63,344 nt of DNA from an uncultured Actinomycetes bacterium (GCA_903852755.1 CAINRS010000130.1:1-63344), one strand, 5' to 3'; numbered from the stretch's first letter, positions 1 through 8,870 are shown. Program-made: numbers and translations. The notes: a model not told the origin generated them from the sequence alone.

Positions 1-2
1 AC

Positions 3-830
3 TGGATCGTCGACATCGGCGCAGCGAAGCTCGCCGACGACCCGGCCTCGTTCGACGTGGTGGTGCTGCCCAACCTGTACGGGGACATCCTCTCCGACGT
101 CGCAGCCCAGATCGCCGGCTCGGTCGGTCTGGCCGGCAGTGCCAACATCGGCGCCGAGCTCGCCATGTTCGAGGCGATCCACGGCTCCGCCCCGCGCCGC
201 GCCGGCCAGAACCTGGCCAACCCCTCGGGGTTGTTCCTCGGTGCGGTGCAGATGCTCGTCCACATCGGCCAGGGCGACGTCGCCACGACAGTCCACAACG
301 CCTGGCTGAAGACCATCGAGGACGGCATCCACACCTACGACATCTACGATCCCGAGGTCTCCACGGCCAAGGTCGGCACGTCGGAGTTCGCCAGCGCGGT
401 GATCGAGCGGATCGGCCAGGTCCCCGAGACGCTGCCGGCGGTGTCGTACCGGACCGAGGAGCCCATCCACGTGGTTGCGTCCCCTGTCCGCCGGGCGGTC
501 AAGCACCAGGTCGGCATCGACGTGTTCCTGAACTGGGACTCGGGTTCACCCGATGACCTGGCGCAGCTGCTGCTGCCGCACGAGTCGGCGGACCTGAAGC
601 TCGACATGGTCTCCAACCGGGGTCAGAAGGTGTGGCCCGGTGGTGCGCCGGAGACGCTGACCACCGACCACTGGCGGTGCCGGTTCCTCTCACCCGGCGA
701 CTCGGTCGCCGCCATCGAGGTGGTCGAACTCCAGCGCCGTCTGGTCGACGCCGGACTGAACCCGATCAAGACCGAGGGGCTCTTCACCTTCGACGGCCAG
801 CCCGGATTCACCAAGGGTCAGGGGCAGTGA
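3..830 (+). CDS. icd: NADP-dependent isocitrate dehydrogenase, C-terminal part (5' truncated by window)
   Basis: Cytosolic TCA-cycle enzyme oxidising isocitrate to 2-oxoglutarate. The frame is open from base 3, so the start lies outside the window. The visible 275 residues contain the isopropylmalate/isocitrate dehydrogenase signature (NLYGDILSD), the following FEAIHGSAP cofactor segment and NLANPSG. About 140 further residues after the conserved core include a LNWDSGSPDDLAQLL segment, like the C-terminal extension of Thermus-type isocitrate dehydrogenases (family knowledge). That extension favours isocitrate over isopropylmalate dehydrogenase. The stop is TGA and a hairpin follows. Confidence 0.85.
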   Translation, partial: WIVDIGAAKLADDPASFDVVVLPNLYGDILSDVAAQIAGSVGLAGSANIGAELAMFEAIHGSAPRRAGQNLANPSGLFLGAVQMLVHIGQGDVATTVHNAWLKTIEDGIHTYDIYDPEVSTAKVGTSEFASAVIERIGQVPETLPAVSYRTEEPIHVVASPVRRAVKHQVGIDVFLNWDSGSPDDLAQLLLPHESADLKLDMVSNRGQKVWPGGAPETLTTDHWRCRFLSPGDSVAAIEVVELQRRLVDAGLNPIKTEGLFTFDGQPGFTKGQGQ

Positions 831-837
831 CGGTCCT

Positions 838-864
838 GGCGGCTCGAATCCTCTCGGAGCCGCC
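838..864 (+). terminator. possible intrinsic hairpin after icd
   Basis: A perfect 8-bp stem (GGCGGCTC / GAGCCGCC) with an 11-base loop lies 8 bases after the icd stop codon and before the SDR gene. There is no T-tract, which is usual in high-GC actinobacteria, so termination is inferred from structure and position only. Confidence 0.35.
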
Positions 865-900
865 GTTCGGTGTCCCGGTGCACGCGACTCGGAGGTCGGT

Positions 901-1683
901 GTGAGCATCCTGCAGGGCAAGCGGATCCTCGTCACGGGGGTCGTGAACACGGAGTCGATCGCCTGGGCGTTCGCCGAGCGGGCGCAGGAACTGGGTGCGG
1001 AGGTCCTCCTCACCGCCTTCGAGCGCGACCGTGAGCGGACGCTGGAGGCGAGGGACCAACTCACGACCCCGGTCGACGTGCTCGAGCTCGACGTGACCGA
1101 ACCCGAGCACTACGAGCGGTTGAGCGGCGAGTTGCGCGAGCGCTGGGGTCGCCTCGACGCTGCGCTCCACGCCGTGGCGTTCGCGCCGCGTGCGGCGCTC
1201 GCCGGTGACTTCCTCGAGGCGGACCTGGACTCGGTGCAGCGAGCCTTCGCCACGTCGACCTACTCGTACGCGTCGCTCGCCCGGGTGCTGTCGGACCTGG
1301 CCCCCGAGACCGGGGGGTCGCTCGTCGGCCTGGACTTCGACGCAGCGGCGGCGTGGCCCATCTACAACTGGATGGGGGTCTGCAAGGCCGCCCTCGAGGC
1401 AGCGAGCCGCTACATCGCCCGGGACCTGGGGCCGCGGGGGATCCGGAGCAACCTGGTGGCGGCCGGTCCGCTGACCACCCGGGCGGCCGGAGGGATCCCG
1501 GAGTTCGAGCGGCTGACCGACGCCTGGGAGGCCAACGCCCCGGTGCCGTGGGATCCGGCGGACACCGGGCCGGTGGCCGACGCCGTGTGCTTCCTGTGCT
1601 CGGACCTGTCGCGTTCGGTGACGGGGGAGATCCTCCACGTCGACGGCGGCTTCCACGCCATGGCGGCGCCACTCCGGAAGTAA
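901..1683 (+). CDS. fabI: enoyl-ACP reductase-like short-chain dehydrogenase (FabI/InhA family)
   Basis: Predicted NAD(P)H-dependent reductase of the 2-enoyl-ACP in type II fatty acid elongation. The N-terminus (LQGKRILVTGVVNTESIAWA) matches the FabI/InhA nucleotide-binding pattern, in which the glycine-rich loop is replaced by G-V-V-N-T-E-S-I-A. The catalytic Tyr-x6-Lys is present as YNWMGVCK around residue 157. The C-terminus HVDGGFHAM is typical of the family. The length of 260 aa is normal. The start is GTG, and the stop is TAA, the only TAA among the complete genes here. No fatty-acid genes adjoin it, so assignment as the sole FabI is an inference. Confidence 0.75.
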   Translation: MSILQGKRILVTGVVNTESIAWAFAERAQELGAEVLLTAFERDRERTLEARDQLTTPVDVLELDVTEPEHYERLSGELRERWGRLDAALHAVAFAPRAALAGDFLEADLDSVQRAFATSTYSYASLARVLSDLAPETGGSLVGLDFDAAAAWPIYNWMGVCKAALEAASRYIARDLGPRGIRSNLVAAGPLTTRAAGGIPEFERLTDAWEANAPVPWDPADTGPVADAVCFLCSDLSRSVTGEILHVDGGFHAMAAPLRK

Positions 1684-1687
1684 GAAC

Positions 1688-1717
1688 TTGATTACAGGTA
1701 TCTGAACTCGCTACTTT
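1688..1717 (+). promoter_or_regulatory. sbtA promoter, leaderless
   Basis: TTGATT (1688-1693), an 18-bp spacer and TACTTT (1712-1717), followed by 6 bases and the GTG start. This is the only promoter in the window where a -35 close to TTGACA is visible together with a -10. Transcription would begin at or next to the start codon. Confidence 0.6.
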
Positions 1718-1723
1718 GACGGC

Positions 1724-2884
1724 GTGAGTTCGGGGGCCCTGTCCAGTCTCGTCGATCCGGCGATCCTGTTCTTCCTGGTCGGGGTGTTCGCCGGTGCCGT
1801 CCGGTCCAACCTGGAGATCCCACCCCAGATCGCCAAGTTCCTGTCGCTGTACCTGCTCGTCGCGCTCGGGTTCAAGGGTGGTCAGCAGCTCGCCGAGGCG
1901 GGGCTGGGTGTCGAGGGACTCAAGGTGGTCGGCATCGCCCTGGTGCTCGCCGCGCTCATCCCGGTGCTGTCGTTCCTCGTGCTGCGCCGTCGGATCGACG
2001 CCTTCGACGCCGCCGCCATCTCCGCCACGTACGGCTCGGTCAGCGCCGTGACCTTCATCGCTGCGTCCAACTTCGTCGCCGGGCAGGGTGAGACCGCCGG
2101 TGGCTACACGACGGTGGCGCTCGTCCTGATGGAGTCACCGGCGATCGTCATGGCCGTGCTGCTGGCGTCGTGGGTCCGGGCCCGGGCGAGCGACGGCGCA
2201 GCGGTCCCGGCGGTGGAGGTGGTCGACCGCGCCGAGGTGGGCGTTCCGTCCTCGGTGGGAGCGCACGCGGGAGTGCCGTTGCCGGCTGACCCGGGGACGG
2301 TCGTGGAGTCGCACGCGACCGGTGAGACGGCGCTCGCCCGTGAAGCGCTCTCGGACGGCCGGACCCCGGTCGATGCGACCGGTTCGGCCCCGTTGTCGAT
2401 CAGGGCGGTGCTCCACGAGGCGTTCACCGATGGTGCGCACCTCCTCCTGATCGGTTCGCTGGTCGTGGGTTTCGTCGCCGGTGACGCGGGTGGTGAGGCC
2501 ATGGCCCCGTTCACCACCGGCATCTTCAAGGGGTTGCTGGCATTCTTCCTGCTCGAGATGGGCCTGCTCGTGAGTCGACAGCTGCGCGAGCTCCGGGATG
2601 TCGGACCGTTCCTGATCGGCTTCGGCCTGATCATGCCGCTGTGCTCGGCATCGATCGCCATGCTGCTCGGTGGGCTCGCCGGGCTCTCGGTGGGCGACCT
2701 GACCGTGTTGACCGTGCTGGCGGCGAGCGCGTCCTACATCGTGGTGCCGGCCGTCATCCGCTACGCCATCCCCGAGGCCCGACCCTCGAGGTACTTCACG
2801 ATGGCGCTCGCCGTGACGTTCCCGTTCAACATCGTGGTCGGCATCCCGCTCTACTTCGCCGTGGCCCGGGTGGTCGCCGGGTGA
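1724..2884 (+). CDS. sbtA: SbtA-family sodium-dependent bicarbonate transporter
   Basis: Predicted inner-membrane Na+/HCO3- symporter. The first 40 residues (FFLVGVFAGAVRSNLEIPPQ, then FLSLYLLVALGFKGG) match the SbtA N-terminal helices closely. Around ten hydrophobic segments flank a hydrophilic central stretch of roughly 80 residues (about 145-230) that should be cytoplasmic. The total of 386 aa fits the family. In cyanobacteria SbtA is usually next to its PII-like partner SbtB; no such gene is in the window. The GTG start is set by the -10 box six bases upstream; there is no Shine-Dalgarno sequence. Confidence 0.85.
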   Translation: MSSGALSSLVDPAILFFLVGVFAGAVRSNLEIPPQIAKFLSLYLLVALGFKGGQQLAEAGLGVEGLKVVGIALVLAALIPVLSFLVLRRRIDAFDAAAISATYGSVSAVTFIAASNFVAGQGETAGGYTTVALVLMESPAIVMAVLLASWVRARASDGAAVPAVEVVDRAEVGVPSSVGAHAGVPLPADPGTVVESHATGETALAREALSDGRTPVDATGSAPLSIRAVLHEAFTDGAHLLLIGSLVVGFVAGDAGGEAMAPFTTGIFKGLLAFFLLEMGLLVSRQLRELRDVGPFLIGFGLIMPLCSASIAMLLGGLAGLSVGDLTVLTVLAASASYIVVPAVIRYAIPEARPSRYFTMALAVTFPFNIVVGIPLYFAVARVVAG

Positions 2885-2972
2885 TCGTGGTGGCGCACCG
2901 ACCCCGGGGAGTGTCCGGGCGGCGAGGAGCGGTACCTGTGTGTGCGACCGGTCACCGAACCGGGGCTGCGGG

Positions 2973-2978
2973 TAGCGT
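2973..2978 (+). promoter_or_regulatory. possible -10 box for the cupin-P450 pair
   Basis: TAGCGT about 57 bases upstream of the cupin GTG. The resulting leader would hold the strong GGGGAGGAG Shine-Dalgarno sequence. No clear -35 is seen. Confidence 0.35.
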
Positions 2979-3035
2979 GACCCGATTCCGACACGACGAC
3001 GGCGCCGGACCCCGGCGCCGGGGGAGGAGTTCGAG

Positions 3036-3497
3036 GTGACGACGACGGAGACCGGGCGGCCCGAGGCGCTCCACATCGGGGCGGAGGACCTGCCCTTCGT
3101 GGAGATCGGCGACGGCAACAAGCTCAAGGTGATCCACGTGGACACGGGTCAGGGCCTGTGGATCGTGGAGAACATCTTCCAGGCCGGGTACGTGGTGCAG
3201 ACGCACCGTCACACCGGCTCGGTGTTCGCCTACACCACACGCGGTGCGTGGCGCTACCAGGAGTACGACTACGTGAACCGGGCGGGGTCGTACCTGTTCG
3301 AGCCGGCCGGGTCGCTGCACACCCTGGAGTGCATCGAGGACGACACCCACGTGTGGTTCCAGATCTACGGCGCCAACCTGAACCTGGACGCCGAGGGCAA
3401 CGTGGAGAGCATCTTCGACGGCCCCGGGGCCCTCGAGGCGTACTACGCGCTCGCCGAGGCCGAGGGTCACCCGCGGCCGAACGTACTGGTGTACTGA
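3036..3497 (+). CDS. cupin-domain protein, dihydroxyacetophenone dioxygenase-like
   Basis: Small single-domain cupin (153 aa). Metal-ligand candidates are the two histidines of QTHRHTGSVF (motif 1, around residues 57-60) and the histidine of GSLHTLE (motif 2, around 95). The sequence resembles the 2,4'-dihydroxyacetophenone dioxygenase-like cupins, but the substrate cannot be told. It has a GGGGAGGAG ribosome-binding site ahead of GTG. Its stop codon is two bases from the start of the next gene, a P450, so the two are surely co-transcribed and may act on the same pathway. Confidence 0.65.
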   Translation: MTTTETGRPEALHIGAEDLPFVEIGDGNKLKVIHVDTGQGLWIVENIFQAGYVVQTHRHTGSVFAYTTRGAWRYQEYDYVNRAGSYLFEPAGSLHTLECIEDDTHVWFQIYGANLNLDAEGNVESIFDGPGALEAYYALAEAEGHPRPNVLVY

Positions 3498-3499
3498 TC

Positions 3500-4738
3500 G
3501 TGGGTGCCGACGGCGCCGCGACCGGCGGACTGCGTCTCGGCGATCCCGATGCGTTCCTCGACGGGGTGCCGTTCGAGGAGCTCGCCGAGCTCCGCCGGAG
3601 CACCCCGGTGCTCTGGCAGGACCTGGACGGCCAGCCGGGGTTCTGGGCGGTGCTCCGGCACGCCGACGTGGTGACCGTCGCCCGCCGGACCGACGTCTTC
3701 TCGGCGTCGCTCGGCGGCATCGTGGTCGAGGACATGGACCCCGAGACCCTGGAGATGGTCCGGGGGATGCTCCTCGCCATGGACCCACCCCGGCACAACG
3801 TCTACCGCACCCCATTGGCGGACACCTTCCGGGCGGCGGTCATGGCCACGCTCGAGCCGACCATCCGGTCGATCTGCCGGGAGATCATGGAGCGGGCGGC
3901 CGAGCAGGTCGACGTCGAGTTCGTCCACGACGTGACGTCGGCCCTGCCCACCCGGGTGATCGGCCAGTTGATGGGCGTACCCGAGGCCGACTGGGATCGA
4001 CTCCACGAGCTCGCCCAGCAGCAGGCCGCCGGGCAGGACCCCGACCTGGCCGGTGACGCCGACCTGAGTGCCGCCTCGATCGAGATGGCCATGTACGCCA
4101 TCGAGTTCGCGGCCGAGCGACGGGCCGCGGCCGAACGCCACCCGGACGCCGAGCCCCCAGCCGACCTGACGACCCTCGTGCTGGCCCAGGAGTTCGACGG
4201 CGTGCCGATGAACGAGATCGACTTCGGCAGCTTCTTCGTGCAGCTCGTGACCGCCGGCAACGACACCAGCCGCACGATGCTCTCGTCGGGCCTGCAGGTG
4301 CTGCTCGAGCACCCCGAGCAGCTCGAAGCACTGCGAGGCGACCCGACGGGCATTCCTGTGGCCGTCGAGGAGATCCTCCGCTACGCCAATCCCCTCCACT
4401 ACTTCCGGCGGACGGCGACGTGCGACACGGAGCTCGGTGGCGTCGCCATCGCTGCGGGCGACAAGGTGGCGATGTACTACACCTCGGCCAACCGCGACGA
4501 GCTGGTGTTCGACCAGCCCGAGCGGTTCGACGTGACGCGTTCGCCCAACCCGCACCTGTCGTTCGGGATCGGGTCACACTTCTGTCTGGGGGTGCACCTG
4601 GCCCGTCTCGAGGGCCGGGTCTTCTTCGAGGAGCTGCTCGCGGCGTTCCCGGAGATCGAGCTCGCCGGCCCACCGGTCCGGATCCGCTCGAACCTCAACA
4701 ACGGCCTGAAGCAGCTGCCGGTCCGGCTCCTCCGGTGA
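3500..4738 (+). CDS. cytochrome P450 (CYP124/125/142-like)
   Basis: Soluble haem monooxygenase of 412 aa. Hallmarks in order: the I-helix oxygen-activation motif AGNDTS (around residue 252), the K-helix ExxR as EEILR, and the haem-cysteine loop FGIGSHFCLG (around 355). N-terminal features (LLAMDPPRHNVYR) and the ANRDELVF-PERFD region resemble actinobacterial P450s of sterol or fatty-acid side-chain oxidation, so a lipid or steroid substrate is an inference. An in-frame reading continues upstream into the cupin gene, but the GTG two bases after the cupin stop gives the expected length. Confidence 0.85.
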   Translation: MGADGAATGGLRLGDPDAFLDGVPFEELAELRRSTPVLWQDLDGQPGFWAVLRHADVVTVARRTDVFSASLGGIVVEDMDPETLEMVRGMLLAMDPPRHNVYRTPLADTFRAAVMATLEPTIRSICREIMERAAEQVDVEFVHDVTSALPTRVIGQLMGVPEADWDRLHELAQQQAAGQDPDLAGDADLSAASIEMAMYAIEFAAERRAAAERHPDAEPPADLTTLVLAQEFDGVPMNEIDFGSFFVQLVTAGNDTSRTMLSSGLQVLLEHPEQLEALRGDPTGIPVAVEEILRYANPLHYFRRTATCDTELGGVAIAAGDKVAMYYTSANRDELVFDQPERFDVTRSPNPHLSFGIGSHFCLGVHLARLEGRVFFEELLAAFPEIELAGPPVRIRSNLNNGLKQLPVRLLR

Positions 4739-4829
4739 GCGGAGCCGGTTCGCACCGGCGTTCGGGCCGGTCCCGGCGACCGACGGGAACACCCGGCACG
4801 CAGCAGGCGGTGACGCCGGGTCGCCAACC

Positions 4830-5696
4830 GTGGTGACGGCCGACCCCGCGGGAACCGACCGGTTCCCGCCCCCGCCGTACCGCGGCGCCACCGCAGGATT
4901 CGCCACCGTGCACCACAAGGAGCACGTGGTCGCGCCGGTGCTCGACCGCGTCGGACTGGTGGTCGAGGTGGTCCCGTTCGACACCGACTCGCTCGGCACC
5001 TTCTCGGGCGAGGTCCCCCGCCCCGGTCCGGCCGTCGAGGTGCTGCGCACCAAGGCGGTGGCCGGAGCCGCTGCGTCCGGTCGCTTCGGCCTGGCGTCCG
5101 AGGGGTCGTTCGGACCCGACCCGTCGCTCCCCGTCACCGTGGACGTCGAACTGGTCGGCCTCCTCGACGCGTCCTCCGAGGTGCTCGTGGTCGGTCGGGC
5201 GGTCTCCCCGGCACCGTGGGCGGTGACGGTGACGGTGCATGGGGACGTCGACGACCGGATCGTCGAGCTGCTCCACCGTGCCGGCCTGCCCGACCAACGG
5301 ATGATCGTGACCTCGGCCGAGCGGTCGGCCGTCGCTCCGGTGAAGGGCCTCGCCGACCTCGACAGCGTCCGACGTGCCGTGCACGACGTGCTCCGTGCCG
5401 GTCACGGAGCGACCATCTCGAGTGACCTGCGGGCGGACCGGTCACCGGGCCGACGAGCGGTGATCCACGACGCCGCCGTCGACCTGGCCGAGCGGCTCTC
5501 GACGGTGTGCCCGACCTGTGGTGCCGGCGGATTCGGTCCCGAGTCCACCGAGCCCGGCCTGCCGTGCTCGTGGTGTGACAGTCCCACCTCGGCGACCCTC
5601 CACCGGGTGCACCGCTGCCCCTCGTGCACCCACGAGGAGCGACGCACCGTCGAGGGTGCGGCCGACCCGGCGCACTGCGCTCGGTGCAACCCCTGA
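4830..5696 (+). CDS. DUF6671-like protein with C-terminal zinc ribbons
   Basis: Conserved protein of unknown function, 288 aa. The N-terminal part has the YRGATAGFATVHHKEHVVAP segment followed by FDTDSLGTFSGEV, as I recall for the DUF6671 family. The last 75 residues hold four CxxC pairs (CPTC, CSWC, CPSC, CARC), enough for two zinc ribbons. Two GTG codons in tandem (4830, 4833) could start it; no strong ribosome-binding site precedes either. It lies downstream of the P450 on the same strand and converges with the next gene. Confidence 0.55.
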   Translation: MVTADPAGTDRFPPPPYRGATAGFATVHHKEHVVAPVLDRVGLVVEVVPFDTDSLGTFSGEVPRPGPAVEVLRTKAVAGAAASGRFGLASEGSFGPDPSLPVTVDVELVGLLDASSEVLVVGRAVSPAPWAVTVTVHGDVDDRIVELLHRAGLPDQRMIVTSAERSAVAPVKGLADLDSVRRAVHDVLRAGHGATISSDLRADRSPGRRAVIHDAAVDLAERLSTVCPTCGAGGFGPESTEPGLPCSWCDSPTSATLHRVHRCPSCTHEERRTVEGAADPAHCARCNP

Positions 5697-5720
5697 CTGC
5701 ATCCTCCTCGGCGCGGCGGT

Positions 5721-6923
5721 TCAGCTCGGGTGCACGAGCAGCCGGTCGACCCCGCGGAACGGCCCCCGCTGGTGCCAGGTCGGCGGCTCGGCGAGTCGGA
5801 GGTCCGGCCACCGTCCACTCACCGCAGCGAGCATGACCTCGACCTCGGCCCGGGCCAGGTTGGCGCCCAGGCAGTAGTGGGCGCCGAAGGCGAACGAGAG
5901 CGGCTGGGGGCCGGGACGTCCCGGTCGGAACACGTCCGGCTCGTCGTACGCGGCCGGGTCGCGGTTCGCTGCGGCGAGGAACACGAGCACGGGCGACCCC
6001 GCCGGGACACCCACGCTGTCGAGGACGCAGTCCTCTCCCGCGACCCGCGCCACGTAGAGCGTCGGGGTGCAGGCGCGGAGGAACTCCGACACGGTGTCGG
6101 CGATGCTCCAGCTGCCCGACGCCACCGCTGCGTACCGTCGCGGTTCGTCGAGCAGTGTGGCGAGGCCGTTGGTGAAGAGGTCCCGGGTGGTCCGGTGACC
6201 TGCGGAGTAGAGCGTCGCTGCCAGCGAGAGCAGCTCGGCCCTGGTGAGTCGGTCACCGTCGAGCTCGGAGCTGCTCAGCGCCGAGAGCAGGTCACCGCCG
6301 GGCCGGGTCCGCCGCTCGTCGAGGAGTCGACCGAGGTAGGTGTGGAACCGTTCGGCTGCGGCGACCGCTGCGTCGAGCTCACCGGGGTCGACCCGGACCG
6401 ACAGGAGCGGGCTGACCGCATCGCTCCACGCCGTGAGCTCGTCGCGGTCCTCGGCCGGGACCCCGAGCAGTTCGGAGATCACCAGCGACGGCACCTGGTG
6501 GGCGAACTCGGCGAGCAGGTCGACCGGTGCGGACCCCCGTCGGCGGTCGACGGCCTCGAGCAGTGAACCAGCGGTCGACTCGACCCACGGCCGCACGGCC
6601 TGGACGCGTCTCGGGGTGAACGCCGTCGAGACGAGCGACCGAACCCGCGGGTGGTCCGGTGGGTCCAGGAAGTTGATCCGGTGGACCATCTCGTCCCGGG
6701 CGGCGCCGGGTGGCAGGAGCGATGTGTAGAGCTCACCGATCGGTGCGCTGTGCAGGCCGGGGTGCCGGAGCGCCTCGGACGCAGCTGCGTGGCCGGTCAC
6801 GGCCCAGAAGCCGCTCGCCAGGGGCCGCACCGTGCCGCCCGAACGCAGCGCGGCCAGAGTGCCGTGGGGGTCGGGGTCGTCGGTGAGCGACCCGGGGTCC
6901 CAGTCGGTCGGCTCCGGTTGCAC
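5721..6923 (-). CDS. cytochrome P450 with an atypical I-helix
   Basis: 400-aa P450. It has ExxR (EFLR), the haem loop FAFGAHYCLG with the ligand cysteine, and the LDPPDHPRVRSLV substrate-access region. The I-helix motif reads AGHRTT: the acidic residue that normally precedes the threonine (AGxE/DT) is arginine here, which should alter proton delivery. The GTG start has GGGGCGAGG just upstream and lies 14 bases after the alkylsulfatase stop, so both are on one transcript. The frame stays open further upstream, but the reading there overlaps the sulfatase gene and is not coding. Confidence 0.8.
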   Translation of the reverse strand: MQPEPTDWDPGSLTDDPDPHGTLAALRSGGTVRPLASGFWAVTGHAAASEALRHPGLHSAPIGELYTSLLPPGAARDEMVHRINFLDPPDHPRVRSLVSTAFTPRRVQAVRPWVESTAGSLLEAVDRRRGSAPVDLLAEFAHQVPSLVISELLGVPAEDRDELTAWSDAVSPLLSVRVDPGELDAAVAAAERFHTYLGRLLDERRTRPGGDLLSALSSSELDGDRLTRAELLSLAATLYSAGHRTTRDLFTNGLATLLDEPRRYAAVASGSWSIADTVSEFLRACTPTLYVARVAGEDCVLDSVGVPAGSPVLVFLAAANRDPAAYDEPDVFRPGRPGPQPLSFAFGAHYCLGANLARAEVEVMLAAVSGRWPDLRLAEPPTWHQRGPFRGVDRLLVHPS

Positions 6924-6937
6924 GTCCTCGCCCCGGA

Positions 6938-8830
6938 CTACGGGGTCACGATCGCGAAGTTCGGGTCGACGTCGTCGGCCAGGCCGACCAGCGTCAGCAG
7001 CACGCCGGCGTCGCCGTCGATGACCAGGGTGCCCTCGTCCAGCGCCGCGGCCAGGTCGAGCTGCTGGGTGACGATCCCGAGCAGGGTCGCCGCGTCGAGC
7101 GTCAGGGTGACCTGCGGTGCGGCGACCGTCTCGAGGTCCTCGACGGGATGGTGCACCAGCACGCCGTTGCGCAGCTCCATCATGAAGGACGCCTCGGGAT
7201 CGGTGAACCGCCATCCGATCCGCAGGTGCTCGTCCCACGCCCGTGGTCCGTCGATGCGCACGGCGATCGCATCGAAGATCTGCTGGGGTGACAGGGCGAG
7301 GGCGAAGTCGGCCGGTGACACGTTCGACGGTGTGCCGAACACCCCGTGGCGCAGTTCGTGGGCGCCGGCGAGGAACGCGTTCCGCCAGGTCCCGTTCTCG
7401 GCGCCGAATCCGAGCTGCTCCATGGCGTCGGCGAGCAGTGCCCGCCCGTCCTGGTTGGACTCGTCGTCGAACACGACGTGCTTGCACACCTCGACGACCC
7501 ACCGGTAGTCGCCCTGGTCGTAGGCGCGGCGGGCGAGCTCGACGGCGGCGTCGGGTCCCCCGAACGCGGCCACGTAGCGGTGGGCGGCCTCGACCGGCGG
7601 ATGGGCCCACAGGTTGGCGGGGTTGGCGTCGTACCAGCCCATGTAGCGCTGGTAGATCGCCTTCACGTTGTGGCTCACCGAGCCGTAGTAGCCGTGGGTG
7701 TGCCACGCCCTGGTCAGCGCCGGCGGAGTCTCGATCATCTCGGCGATCTCGGGTCCGGTGTGACCCTGGTTCAGGAGCCGGAGCGTCTGGTCGTGCAGGT
7801 ACAGGTACATGTCGCGCTGCACGCCGATGAACTCGAGGGCCTGATCGTGCCCCCAGGTCGGCCAGTGGTGGGAGGCGAACACCACGTCGGTCCGGTCACC
7901 GAACAGCTCGATGGTCTCGGTGAGGTAGTGGGCCCAGGCGTGGGCGTCGCGCACCTGGGCACCCCGGATGGTGAGGATGTTGTGCATGGTGTGCGAGGTG
8001 TTCTCGGCCATGCACAGCGCGCGGTGGTCGGGGAACAGGAAGTTCATCTCGGCGGGTGCCTCGGTGCCGGGGGTGACCTGGAACACCATCCGGACTCCGT
8101 CGACGACGAGCTCCTCACCGGTGTGACCGATCTCGACCGTCGGGGCGATCAGCGAGGGTGTGCCGGTCGAGGTGGTCTGGCCGAGTCCCGAGCCGATCTG
8201 GCCATCGGGCCCCTTGGGGAGCGCGGCGCCGTACATGTACCCGGCGCGGCGGGCCATGGCCGGTCCGGCGAAGACGTTCTCGGACACGGCGGCCTCCATG
8301 AAGCCGACGGGAGCGATCACCTGGACGGCCCCGGACACGACGTCGGAGTCGGAGATGATCCCCTTGACGCCGCCGAAGTGGTCGATGTGCGAGTGCGTGT
8401 AGATCATCGCCCGGACCGGTCGGTCACCCCGGTGCTCGCGGTACAGCGCGAACGCGGCGGCGGCGGTCTCCTGGGAGATGAGCGGGTCGATGACGACCAC
8501 TCCGGTGTCGCCCTCGACGACGGTCATGACCGACAGGTCGAAGCCGCGCAGCTGGTAGATGCCGGGTACGACCTCGAAGAGTCCGTCCTGGATCAGCAGT
8601 TGCCCCTGGCGCCAGAGGCTCGGGTTGGCGGTGTCGGGTGCGTCGTCCTCGAGGAACGAGTAGGCGTCGAGGTCCCAGACGACCCGACCGTCGTCGGCCC
8701 GGACCTGTCGATCGGTCGACCGGGCGACGAACCCCCGGGTTGCGTCGTCGAAGTCCTGGCGGTCGTCGAACGGGAAGTCGGCGGTGGACTCGGCGATGGA
8801 CCGACGGGTGGATTCCGTGCTGGGTGACAT
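6938..8830 (-). CDS. metallo-beta-lactamase-fold alkyl sulfatase (SdsA1/BDS1 type)
   Basis: Predicted hydrolase of linear alkyl sulfates such as SDS, releasing sulfate and the alcohol. The 630-aa length and layout match the family: an MBL domain with the zinc motif THSHIDHFGG (around 168-177), further ligands in AENTSHTMHN and SHHWPTWG, an alpha-helical dimerisation region (about 370-510), and a C-terminal SCP2-like lipid-binding domain. There is no obvious signal peptide, so it is probably cytoplasmic. The ATG start lies 7 bases from a TAGCAT -10 box, so the mRNA is probably leaderless. The stop is TAG. Confidence 0.85.
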   Translation of the reverse strand: MSPSTESTRRSIAESTADFPFDDRQDFDDATRGFVARSTDRQVRADDGRVVWDLDAYSFLEDDAPDTANPSLWRQGQLLIQDGLFEVVPGIYQLRGFDLSVMTVVEGDTGVVVIDPLISQETAAAAFALYREHRGDRPVRAMIYTHSHIDHFGGVKGIISDSDVVSGAVQVIAPVGFMEAAVSENVFAGPAMARRAGYMYGAALPKGPDGQIGSGLGQTTSTGTPSLIAPTVEIGHTGEELVVDGVRMVFQVTPGTEAPAEMNFLFPDHRALCMAENTSHTMHNILTIRGAQVRDAHAWAHYLTETIELFGDRTDVVFASHHWPTWGHDQALEFIGVQRDMYLYLHDQTLRLLNQGHTGPEIAEMIETPPALTRAWHTHGYYGSVSHNVKAIYQRYMGWYDANPANLWAHPPVEAAHRYVAAFGGPDAAVELARRAYDQGDYRWVVEVCKHVVFDDESNQDGRALLADAMEQLGFGAENGTWRNAFLAGAHELRHGVFGTPSNVSPADFALALSPQQIFDAIAVRIDGPRAWDEHLRIGWRFTDPEASFMMELRNGVLVHHPVEDLETVAAPQVTLTLDAATLLGIVTQQLDLAAALDEGTLVIDGDAGVLLTLVGLADDVDPNFAIVTP

Positions 8831-8837
8831 GTGCCGG

Positions 8838-8843
8838 ATGCTA
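8838..8843 (-). promoter_or_regulatory. -10 box of the alkylsulfatase-P450 transcript, leaderless
   Basis: TAGCAT on the minus strand, 7 bases before the ATG start of the sulfatase. Confidence 0.45.
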
Positions 8844-8870
8844 CGGCAGCGTCCGTGACCGCTCCGGGCG

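Noticed and set aside
4745-4760. Small hairpin GCCGG-N6-CCGGC after the first P450
   Set aside because: A 5-bp GC stem is common by chance at this base composition; not enough for a terminator.
5721-7706. 661-codon reading that would extend the second P450 upstream
   Set aside because: The extra N-terminal part overlaps the alkylsulfatase gene in another frame and is Arg-rich nonsense; the P450 starts at GTG 6923.
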